Virus record (IMG/VR): IMGVR_UViG_3300030099_008323
Span: 62,001-126,000 of that record
Reading direction: 5' to 3' (one strand)
Source: a virus
DNA: 64,000 nucleotides
The translations under genes and the position numbers were made by a program. The notes under the pieces were generated by a model that did not search any database, was not told where the DNA came from, and saw only the letters and a list, made by a program, of their open reading frames with translations. Shown here piece by piece: positions 56,441-63,887 of the stretch. Every line of letters begins with the position of its first letter. The first letter of the stretch is position 1.

Positions 56441-57400
56441 CTAATCCAAAAACTCTACTATTTTAATTGGTGCTCTTTCATAAAGCCTGGTATCTGCTAA
56501 TTTAGGATTTGCATACTTTATATTAGCTTGTTCTAGGGTCTCTTGTACAGAAATAAAAAGTGTATCTCCTAGTTTAGAGTATATCTCTTTATCTAAATAT
56601 TCATATCGATAATCTTCTAGATGAGCTTTCTTTCTAGTTTTTGCATCATAATACAGAGAATTAGGATTGTTAGTAATTACACCAAGGTCAAAAGATACCC
56701 TTATACCACCTTCGTTTAAACTTGTTCTGTGCAGACATGCATGGTCAAAAACGCTTATATAGCCCATTCTAGCATATCCTAGAAATTTTTTATCATTAAA
56801 TTTTTTTAATCCCTCATCATAATTTTCTAAGGGCAAAAAGAAATCTTTATTAACGTCACATGGTTCATAAAACTCTAGTTTTGTAGAAGGATCTCCTGTT
56901 AGAGACACGCCTAGTATTGCATCTCCAACATGAGATGCCCAAGAATCAGAATGTAGCTTTGTTGTAGCTAATGGCCTTGTGTGGTCTAAATCAGCTGTTT
57001 TGCCGGACATAACTCTTACAGTGCATGGCTGCACAGCCAAAAAATTATCTAATATATTAACTTCTCTAAGTGCGGTTACAATATGTTTTTGTAGATTGTT
57101 ATACTCTACAATATTTTCTTTTTTTGGATGAAACGCGCCATTGGGGGTTCGATTAGGTAATCTTAATATTTCTTTTTCATATTTTATTAAAAATTGTTCA
57201 TCAATAGCAATTTCTTTTTTTTGTACGACAGAAAGTGCTTTTGCAATGTATTTTAATACAAGATCTGTCAAAATACCATGTGTTTGTTCAGATAATTTAA
57301 TATCAAAATATATTCCGTGATCTCTATCCAAAATACAGTCAGGTCTTAAATAATCGTATAAACTGGATCTTTTTTCTAGTATCTCTTCTCTTTTTTTCAT
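56441..57400 (-). CDS. 2-oxoglutarate/Fe(II) dioxygenase, phytanoyl-CoA-hydroxylase-like
   Basis: A 319-residue protein with the facial triad of 2OG-Fe(II) oxygenases: H150-x-D152 in KLHSDSW, a distal His (H220 or H224 in FDHACLHRTS) and R234 in GGIRVSFD for 2-oxoglutarate. It would hydroxylate a small substrate, and within this island probably a sugar, a nucleotide sugar or a glycan substituent; the substrate is not visible. The ATG at 57400 overlaps the epimerase stop (ATGA). A GTG 18 codons upstream gives a longer frame, but it lies inside the neighbouring gene and lacks a reason. Confidence 0.75.
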   Translation of the reverse strand: MKKREEILEKRSSLYDYLRPDCILDRDHGIYFDIKLSEQTHGILTDLVLKYIAKALSVVQKKEIAIDEQFLIKYEKEILRLPNRTPNGAFHPKKENIVEYNNLQKHIVTALREVNILDNFLAVQPCTVRVMSGKTADLDHTRPLATTKLHSDSWASHVGDAILGVSLTGDPSTKLEFYEPCDVNKDFFLPLENYDEGLKKFNDKKFLGYARMGYISVFDHACLHRTSLNEGGIRVSFDLGVITNNPNSLYYDAKTRKKAHLEDYRYEYLDKEIYSKLGDTLFISVQETLEQANIKYANPKLADTRLYERAPIKIVEFLD

Positions 57401-57909
57401 ATGAATGAGGCCTCTTGATCTCTTATAGATAAAATAGGATTGTTTATTGGCCACTTTATATTAAGCGTGGGATCATTCCACTTAATAGATATTTGATTTT
57501 CTGGGCCATTATATCTCTCAGACCACTTATAAAAAAATAAACATTTTTTACTCACACATAAATGGCCATTCAAAAAACCTGCTGGTACATAAACCATTGT
57601 AGGTTTTTGATCAGACAGGTGAAAAGTCTTTGTCTTTAAGAAAGTATCTGAATCTTGCCTAAAATCAACAACGGCAAGAAATATCTCTCCATGTAAACAA
57701 CTTATTAATTTACCAGTAATATAGTCTCCATGTAAACCTCTTAAAACATTTTTGTAAGATATTGTAATCTTGTCTTCAATAAATTTAGGTAATATGTTGC
57801 AGTCCTCATATATCGACCAAATTTCACCACGGTTATCTACATGTTTATCTAATTTTATTTCTAACAAACCATCTAAATTATGATTAATTATTTCTCTTAC
57901 ATACTTCAT
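57397..57909 (-). CDS. RmlC-type nucleotide-sugar 3,5- or 5-epimerase
   Basis: A 170-residue cupin of the dTDP-4-dehydrorhamnose 3,5-epimerase family (RmlC is about 183). The active-site NVLRGLHGD (R57, H60) and DFRQDSDTFLK, then VPAGFLNGH, FFYKWSERYNGPENQISIKW and NDPTLNIKWP follow the RmlC pattern. The GD following RGLH differs from the usual HYQ. It acts on a 4-keto-6-deoxysugar at C5 (and C3), consistent with its place beside the ColD-type dehydratase. Overlaps both neighbours by four bases. Confidence 0.82.
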   Translation of the reverse strand: MKYVREIINHNLDGLLEIKLDKHVDNRGEIWSIYEDCNILPKFIEDKITISYKNVLRGLHGDYITGKLISCLHGEIFLAVVDFRQDSDTFLKTKTFHLSDQKPTMVYVPAGFLNGHLCVSKKCLFFYKWSERYNGPENQISIKWNDPTLNIKWPINNPILSIRDQEASFI

Positions 57910-58856
57910 GGAATGAATTTACACTTAATTTTATCATAACACAACTCGTCCTCATTTAAGAAAAAATACTCGTTTACCTTTTCTAGTAGACGAGATGAAT
58001 TTTTTGCAAATCCATTTTCATCATAGGCATCTGGATTGTGTGGCATAATTTTATTGCACTCTTCGTATCCAACACCGCATTCATACGCCTCTTTATCATT
58101 TATAAATGCTAGAGCATCACGGCCATAAAGTAAATTATTCCATGTATTTGAATGCTTATGTGAGTGATGAGAAAAACCTGCAGAAGCGCCGTCGATGCTA
58201 GTATGATGTCTTATTTGACGATCTGCCATTATCACCCATCTTTGAGATGATGCCGCGGCAATATAATTAAATACAGATTCTGAACAATGCGCTGCAAATA
58301 CGTCAGGCTCAATTTTATTATTACAATTTTTAAATATTTCCTTGCTAAACAAGTGAGTATGTTGATTAATAGATTTACCTATGGGGATTATATAATCATC
58401 TCCTGTAATCTGCATTTTATCAGTTGTATGTTTAAATTTAGGATCTAAAATGTCTAAAGCCTCATCAGTGTCCACTTGCAGCGCAACAATTCCATTTGGG
58501 CCAGATTTTAGACACTCATAGGATTTTGCTAGTATATCATCATCTTCAAACCAACACCCAGAATCAACATACATATAAGACTCAAACTCTCCTAGATGTC
58601 TTACAGATTCTTGACATGCCTTATTAAAAGTTATATTTACAGTATGAAGCTCTGGAGTTAGACAGTAGGATATCTGATTGCCAAATGTTTCTAATATTTT
58701 TTTAATACATTCAGGGCTATTTTTGCAAGACGACAAAACAACCCTAAAGCCATCAAAATTTTGATTTAAGAATGTTCTAATGCATTTTATATAATGCTCA
58801 GTGTTGTCTCTTCTGATGCCACATGTGTTATAAACCAATAATACTTTGTTTTGCAT
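57906..58856 (-). CDS. glycosyltransferase-like protein, tandem copy A
   Basis: A 316-residue GT-A-like protein: VLLVYNTCGI, DNTEHYIKCI, RVVLSSCKNS, then YMYVDSGCWFEDD, where a DxD-type site may be D-S-G. The paralogous neighbour (copy B) matches over the whole length, and the two share a 48-base identical block near their 3' ends (see repeats). The conserved HTVNITFNKA and the EECNKIMPHNPDAYD segment are likely substrate or acceptor determinants. No TM segment. TAGGA precedes the ATG, overlapping the stop of copy B. Donor and acceptor are unknown. Confidence 0.65.
   Translation of the reverse strand: MQNKVLLVYNTCGIRRDNTEHYIKCIRTFLNQNFDGFRVVLSSCKNSPECIKKILETFGNQISYCLTPELHTVNITFNKACQESVRHLGEFESYMYVDSGCWFEDDDILAKSYECLKSGPNGIVALQVDTDEALDILDPKFKHTTDKMQITGDDYIIPIGKSINQHTHLFSKEIFKNCNNKIEPDVFAAHCSESVFNYIAAASSQRWVIMADRQIRHHTSIDGASAGFSHHSHKHSNTWNNLLYGRDALAFINDKEAYECGVGYEECNKIMPHNPDAYDENGFAKNSSRLLEKVNEYFFLNEDELCYDKIKCKFIP
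58017..58064. repeat. 48-base identical block, copy in gene A
   Basis: This is identical base for base to 58974-59021. It encodes the C-terminal EECNKIMPHNPDAYDE segment in both paralogous glycosyltransferases, while the flanking codons differ, including at synonymous positions. Confidence 0.9.
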
Positions 58857-58862
58857 ATTTTC

Positions 58863-59840
58863 CTAAGGGATAAACTTACACTTTATTGTATCATAATTTA
58901 ATTCTTTATTTGACAAAAATAAATATTTTTTTATTACACTTTGTAAATTATCTATGTTCTTGCATAGGCCCTCTTCATCATAGGCATCTGGATTGTGTGG
59001 CATAATTTTATTGCACTCTTCATACCCTAAACCTGCATCTGCAGCTAATTTATTATTAACAAAATCTACCGCGTCTCTTCCATATAGTAAATTATTCCAA
59101 GAGTTATTTTTAACTAATTCACCACTCTTATTTTTAGATTCTACTCTATGCGTAAATCCTGACGAGGGGCCATCAACAGCTTTCAAATGCCTAACCTGAT
59201 AGTCGGCCATTATAGCCCATCTTTTGCCAACTGATGCTGCAATGTAATTCAGCACAGACTCTGAACAAAAGGCAGCAAAAACATCAGGATAAAGCTTCTT
59301 ATATTTTTTAAATATTTGATTACTAAAAACAGCAGTGTGCTGATTAACAGATGTTCCAATTGGCACTACTAGATGCTCGCCAGTAACTTGGATATGCTTT
59401 GATTCGTATAAATATGGATAGCCTAAATTTTCTAAGCATTCATCTGTATCGGTCTGTACCACAACAATACCATAATTATTTTCAACTAAAGTTTTATGAG
59501 ATAGACTGAAAATATCATTTTGGTCATCGAAAGTACATCCAGAATCAACGTACATATACCCATCAAATTCACCAAACTTCTTTACAGATTCTTGAACTGC
59601 CTTGTTGAAAGTTATATTAACGGTATGTAATTCTGGTGTCAAAGAATAAGATATCTTATTACCAAATTCTTGATAAATTTTCTTAATGCAATCAGTACTA
59701 TTTTTACAAGAAGATAATACTACTCTACAGTTATCTAAATTTTGAGCTAGCATACTTTTTAGTGAGGATATATACCAATCCGTGTTATCGCCATTTATTC
59801 CACATGTGTTATACACTGCTAATATTTTATTATTATTCAT
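58863..59840 (-). CDS. glycosyltransferase-like protein, tandem copy B
   Basis: A 325-residue paralogue of the next gene downstream: the same NTCGI, RVVLSSCKNS, ELHTVNITFNKA, YMYVDSG and NSWNNLLYGRDA segments. Differences cluster in the middle (residues about 105-190), where substrate choice would be set. It overlaps the radical SAM gene by four bases (ATGA). The pair arose by tandem duplication followed by divergence, except for the 48-base block. The function is probably transfer of two related sugars, or successive residues, to one glycan. Confidence 0.65.
   Translation of the reverse strand: MNNNKILAVYNTCGINGDNTDWYISSLKSMLAQNLDNCRVVLSSCKNSTDCIKKIYQEFGNKISYSLTPELHTVNITFNKAVQESVKKFGEFDGYMYVDSGCTFDDQNDIFSLSHKTLVENNYGIVVVQTDTDECLENLGYPYLYESKHIQVTGEHLVVPIGTSVNQHTAVFSNQIFKKYKKLYPDVFAAFCSESVLNYIAASVGKRWAIMADYQVRHLKAVDGPSSGFTHRVESKNKSGELVKNNSWNNLLYGRDAVDFVNNKLAADAGLGYEECNKIMPHNPDAYDEEGLCKNIDNLQSVIKKYLFLSNKELNYDTIKCKFIP
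58974..59021. repeat. 48-base identical block, copy in gene B
   Basis: This is the second copy of the 58017-58064 sequence, in the same orientation, 957 bases apart. Confidence 0.9.
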
Positions 59841-61033
59841 ATAAATTCTGGATGTTTAATTTTTGAAACAATTTGTTTTTGCGCATCTAAAAGCTTTTGC
59901 TTATCTAAATTATCAATATCTTTATACAATGTCCACATCATTTTATTGCTCTCATGTGGCTTACAAAGCTGTGTACATTTAGAGAAACACTCAACATTAT
60001 CGATTAAATGCATAACTTTTTGTCTTTTATTAACATTTTGCCAAATATCTTTAAAACTACTGTCGTACAATCTACCATAGCTATATTGCTTATACCCTCG
60101 ATGATTTGTACAAACATAAACATGGCCGTCTGCGCCAACGCAGGGTTGGATTTGCGATCCTAAACATTTTTTATAGTTTCTTCCATATAGAGATGGATCA
60201 TTTTCTAAATCTTGCAGCTTGTACCCATTAATTTGATATTTATCCCCTAATATTTCTTTAGCCTGCTTGAGCAAGGGCTCTACCTCTGTATTCCAAAAAT
60301 CAATCTCTCTTTGTACACCCTCTTCTCTTTCACGATTCACAACCTCGGGTTTAAACTGGCAGTAGTCAACATCAAATTTACTAAAGTATTTAGCAAAATC
60401 TACAATCTCACTATAGGTGTCAGGAGTTATAACAAAACCAACACCTATAGTTATTTTTTTACCTTTATTATTATTAATTTGTACTAGTTTAGCTAAGTTA
60501 TCAGACATCTTTTGCCAGCCTTGATTTTTTCTAGCTCTTCTAACTGAATTATATGTTTCTGGGGTTCCAGCATCAATCGAAAAGCGCACCCAAGTCATAT
60601 TTTCAACAAATGTATCAAATAGATCCCACCTGTCAAGTAAAACACCGTTAGTGAAAATACCCATTTTAACAGAATTAGCTCCTAAAAATTGAATAGCCTC
60701 TTTCAAATGTCTATTAAGTGTTGGTTCTCCGCCGCCGGTCCAATTTACTGCCCTAACTTTCATGTCAACAAAGTCTCTGCAAAGATCCATTAGGACCTTG
60801 CGGGGCATAATTGATCGATCAAAAGTTTCTAAATTTTTTGATTCTGGAAGGTGTATATACGAGGATATACAAAAATAGCATCCGTGATTGCATGCATTGC
60901 TAGGATCAACCTCCACTAAAACAGGATTTGAATAGCCTGTTTCTAAATGTTCTAAAGCTCTGTCGACATTAGCGATTATCTTTGCTTGGGGGTTGAAAAT
61001 AAGAGAATCATTTAATAAATCTTCAATTTTCAT
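59837..61033 (-). CDS. radical SAM protein with SPASM-like C-terminus
   Basis: A 398-residue radical SAM enzyme. The [4Fe-4S] motif is C48-x3-C52-x2-C55 (NACNHGCYFC), followed by VNWTGGGEPTLNRH (the GGEP motif). The C-terminal third carries several Cys (KKCLGSQIQPCVGADG, VYVCTNHRGYKQY, CFSKC, QLCK), consistent with a SPASM/twitch auxiliary-cluster domain. Such proteins modify peptides, sugars or alcohols. In a glycan island a sugar dehydrogenation, epimerisation or deoxygenation is plausible, but peptide modification cannot be excluded. It overlaps the exostosin-like gene by 11 bases and is coupled to copy B. Confidence 0.85.
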   Translation of the reverse strand: MKIEDLLNDSLIFNPQAKIIANVDRALEHLETGYSNPVLVEVDPSNACNHGCYFCISSYIHLPESKNLETFDRSIMPRKVLMDLCRDFVDMKVRAVNWTGGGEPTLNRHLKEAIQFLGANSVKMGIFTNGVLLDRWDLFDTFVENMTWVRFSIDAGTPETYNSVRRARKNQGWQKMSDNLAKLVQINNNKGKKITIGVGFVITPDTYSEIVDFAKYFSKFDVDYCQFKPEVVNREREEGVQREIDFWNTEVEPLLKQAKEILGDKYQINGYKLQDLENDPSLYGRNYKKCLGSQIQPCVGADGHVYVCTNHRGYKQYSYGRLYDSSFKDIWQNVNKRQKVMHLIDNVECFSKCTQLCKPHESNKMMWTLYKDIDNLDKQKLLDAQKQIVSKIKHPEFI

Positions 61034-61937
61034 TTTTATTTTTTAGCCACTTTAAAAAATATTCGGTAGGATCTTTAAAATATTCACGTATCACGTCGTC
61101 AAAATATCTTTTAGCTTTTTCAGCTCTTTGTTCCAACAATTTGTGGGGTATATTATTTATCTCCTGAAGACATTCTTTAATATATTCTGGGCTATTATCC
61201 TCCTTACATATTCTATAAACAAAACTAGTATCGTAAGTATCTTCACCAACTAAAAAATAATCATAATCTGATATTAATATTGGTACCCTATTATAATAGC
61301 AGCTCTCTAGCAACCTTACACTATCAATTCCAGATCCCCTAGGACACAAAGATATGCTACTTTGCAACATAGTATCGATGTAATCTTTTTGTACCTTTGA
61401 TCCAATTTCAGATGGACCAGACCAAGTCCTATTGATATGAAGATTCTTATCTAAATCTGAATGATGAAGTGCATGGACCATCATTGCTCTAACAATATGA
61501 TTTAAATATCCACGAAAACCAAAACTTTTTTTCCTGGGAAACTCATACTGTTCATTTTGATTATCAATAATATCCAATAAAAGATGAGAAAAAGTTGGTC
61601 TGGCAAAAAGATATTTAATATCTGAGTAAATCTTAAGTGGACCCATAGTTGTGATGATACAATTGTGAAGCCAATTAGGTATTTGCATTCCACCTTCACC
61701 TTCTATATCACATATATGCTTATCTTCATTTCCGTCAAAATATTCAAAATCAGATTTTTTAAAATTTTGATATTGATCATTGGGGATCTGTCCCATATAA
61801 AAATAATCAGCTTCTTCCGGGCTGACTATTGTACAATGATCTCTAATTCCTTGCTCACTTAATGGCACCGTATTATAATAGATTTTAGTATCATCATGCA
61901 CATGTTTTTTTGCATTAGGATATACGTATAATTTCAT
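61023..61937 (-). CDS. exostosin-like glycosyltransferase (GT47)
   Basis: A 304-residue GT-B-type protein. The C-terminal nucleotide-sugar site is SISLCPRGSGIDSVRLLESC, then NRVPILISDY, the exostosin pattern (CPRG, R-L-x-E, P-x-I-I). The N-terminus (MKLYVYPN and EEADYFYMGQ) is like exostosin families that begin K-V-Y-V-Y. It should transfer a sugar from a nucleotide donor to a growing glycan. It starts two bases after the ThDP enzyme stops. No Shine-Dalgarno beyond ATGGAA. Confidence 0.75.
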   Translation of the reverse strand: MKLYVYPNAKKHVHDDTKIYYNTVPLSEQGIRDHCTIVSPEEADYFYMGQIPNDQYQNFKKSDFEYFDGNEDKHICDIEGEGGMQIPNWLHNCIITTMGPLKIYSDIKYLFARPTFSHLLLDIIDNQNEQYEFPRKKSFGFRGYLNHIVRAMMVHALHHSDLDKNLHINRTWSGPSEIGSKVQKDYIDTMLQSSISLCPRGSGIDSVRLLESCYYNRVPILISDYDYFLVGEDTYDTSFVYRICKEDNSPEYIKECLQEINNIPHKLLEQRAEKAKRYFDDVIREYFKDPTEYFLKWLKNKNEN

Positions 61938-61939
61938 AT

Positions 61940-63808
61940 TTATTCCATCGATTCGCTAACATTAAAAATACTAGGCATTGGTGGATCCTCAGAAATAGGC
62001 AGAGGCTCTACAATCATATTTTCATAAAATTCTTCTCTAGGAAGATAAGGGTACATATCCTCTACTGGAGTACTCCAGCCAACTATTTTTGGCTCATATG
62101 TATGGTATTCATGGCAATTAACGTCACAAACCATTGGGCCATCAAACTCTAGAAATTGTCTTATCTTGTCTCTAACTTGTTCATATGTATCCTCTCCAGT
62201 TATAGTCATTGTAGGTACTCCATATGCGTCTGCAATTGCAATGAAGTTTGGCGGCGCATATCCTTTTGGGCCACATGCTTCACTTCTTCCTTCAAAGTTG
62301 ACTTCTTGAAATGCTTTCGTAATTCCGTATATATGATTATTTAAAATAACTGTTTTAAGCTTAATATTGTAATTTAAAAGAGTCTGAAGCTCTTGAATAT
62401 TCATATTAAACCCACCGTCTCCAATAACACAAACAACATTTTGATCTTCGCTAGCAGCGAATACGCCTCCCATTGCTCCAGCAAAAGAAAAGCCCATAGG
62501 TGAATTTCCGTTATTTGTATAATATCTTTGACCGGTCTTTGTTTTAAAAGCGTGGTTCAACACAACAATATTACCGCCACAGTCTCCTACCAACACATCA
62601 TTGGATTTCATTTCCTCTGACAATATTCTTGCAAAAGCATATGGATGAACAGAGTCACCCTCCTTAAACATATCTTCCGTGACAGGATCATACTTCTCCT
62701 TCCAATCTTTTACTTTAGTCATCCACTTAGAGAAGTCTGGCAAATAAGAGCCGGCAGTAGAGTTATTGCAATATGCTAGCCTTTCTCTTAAGAGCTTTAT
62801 AAAAAGCTTAGCATCTGAATGAATACACTCATCGAATGGAAGCTGCTGCCATTTTTTAACTAAATTAGCTTTGTCAATGTCAACCATATATTTTTTTGCT
62901 TCTCTAGCAAAAGTACTAGGCTCACCGCCAGTTATCCTACCAGATATTCTACTTCCAATAGCTAATATTAAATCAGAATTCTGTATACCAAAATTTCTTC
63001 CAGCGCCGCCGTATGTGCCGATTCTACCACCATAATATTCAAAATCAGAACAAACTATGTCAAGAGCGTTCCAAGTTGGAAAACAGGGTATCTGTAGTTC
63101 TCTAGCTAACTCCATAAAATCTTCATTTGCATCAGCAAGGCCCACGCCTGCTCCAATCATCAAGCAAGGCCTTTCAGAGTTTTTTAAATCTTCTATAAAC
63201 TTATCAATCTGAAAATTAATCTTGTCGACATTAAAAACTGGCTGGTTAATCTCTTTGTTGTAAGACCTAAGAGAATCAACCTCAACTTCCATTTTTGCCA
63301 CATCAATTGGTAAATCAATTAGTACAGGGCCCGGTCGTCCAGTAGTTGCAATGTGAATTGCCTTTTCCAGCTCATACCTGATGTCCTCTGGGTTTTCTAC
63401 TAGTTTAGCATATTTTGTAATTGGTTCTACAATACTGACTATATCAGTCTCTTGAAATCCTATTTGCCTAATTGACTCATCAGGTCGCATGTATTGCGTC
63501 TTGATTTGACCAGTGATAAATACACATGGAACTGTATCATAAAAACAATTGCCAATTGGTGTTACAAAGTTCATACCACCAGGACCACTGGTTGCAATAG
63601 ACACGCCATATTTTCCAGAAACCTTTGCATAGCCCTCTGCGGCAAAGCCACCAGCTTGCTCATGCATAACAGCAATATATCTGGTTTTATCATTTCTGGT
63701 GAACGCATCAATCAAATGACCATTAGCTGCTCCATAAACTACAAAAACTTCTTTTATACCATCTTCTGCTAAGTGATCAATAACATAATCAGCAACTTTT
63801 TTTTTCAT
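61940..63808 (-). CDS. ThDP-dependent acetolactate-synthase-like enzyme (possible YerE-type sugar carboligase)
   Basis: A 622-residue protein of the acetohydroxyacid synthase/pyruvate oxidase family with all three domains. The PYR domain has the catalytic Glu in AVMHEQAGGFAAEGYAK (E50). The middle domain has ALDIVCSD and GTYGGAGRN. The PP domain has the ThDP motif VIGDGGFNMNIQEL (GDG ... N). It has no regulatory partner nearby, so branched-chain amino acid synthesis is unlikely. In O-antigen clusters, relatives such as YerE add a two-carbon unit from pyruvate to a 4-keto-3,6-dideoxysugar, which fits the ColD-type dehydratase here. The start has AGAGGA six bases upstream; the first codons hold a nine-A run. 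Confidence 0.82.
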   Translation of the reverse strand: MKKKVADYVIDHLAEDGIKEVFVVYGAANGHLIDAFTRNDKTRYIAVMHEQAGGFAAEGYAKVSGKYGVSIATSGPGGMNFVTPIGNCFYDTVPCVFITGQIKTQYMRPDESIRQIGFQETDIVSIVEPITKYAKLVENPEDIRYELEKAIHIATTGRPGPVLIDLPIDVAKMEVEVDSLRSYNKEINQPVFNVDKINFQIDKFIEDLKNSERPCLMIGAGVGLADANEDFMELARELQIPCFPTWNALDIVCSDFEYYGGRIGTYGGAGRNFGIQNSDLILAIGSRISGRITGGEPSTFAREAKKYMVDIDKANLVKKWQQLPFDECIHSDAKLFIKLLRERLAYCNNSTAGSYLPDFSKWMTKVKDWKEKYDPVTEDMFKEGDSVHPYAFARILSEEMKSNDVLVGDCGGNIVVLNHAFKTKTGQRYYTNNGNSPMGFSFAGAMGGVFAASEDQNVVCVIGDGGFNMNIQELQTLLNYNIKLKTVILNNHIYGITKAFQEVNFEGRSEACGPKGYAPPNFIAIADAYGVPTMTITGEDTYEQVRDKIRQFLEFDGPMVCDVNCHEYHTYEPKIVGWSTPVEDMYPYLPREEFYENMIVEPLPISEDPPMPSIFNVSESME

Positions 63809-63887
63809 TTATTCCTCTATTGTATACCATGCATCATTATAAGCTCTTTTTTAAAATGCTTAAATTCTTCCGCGTCAAATTTTTTAT

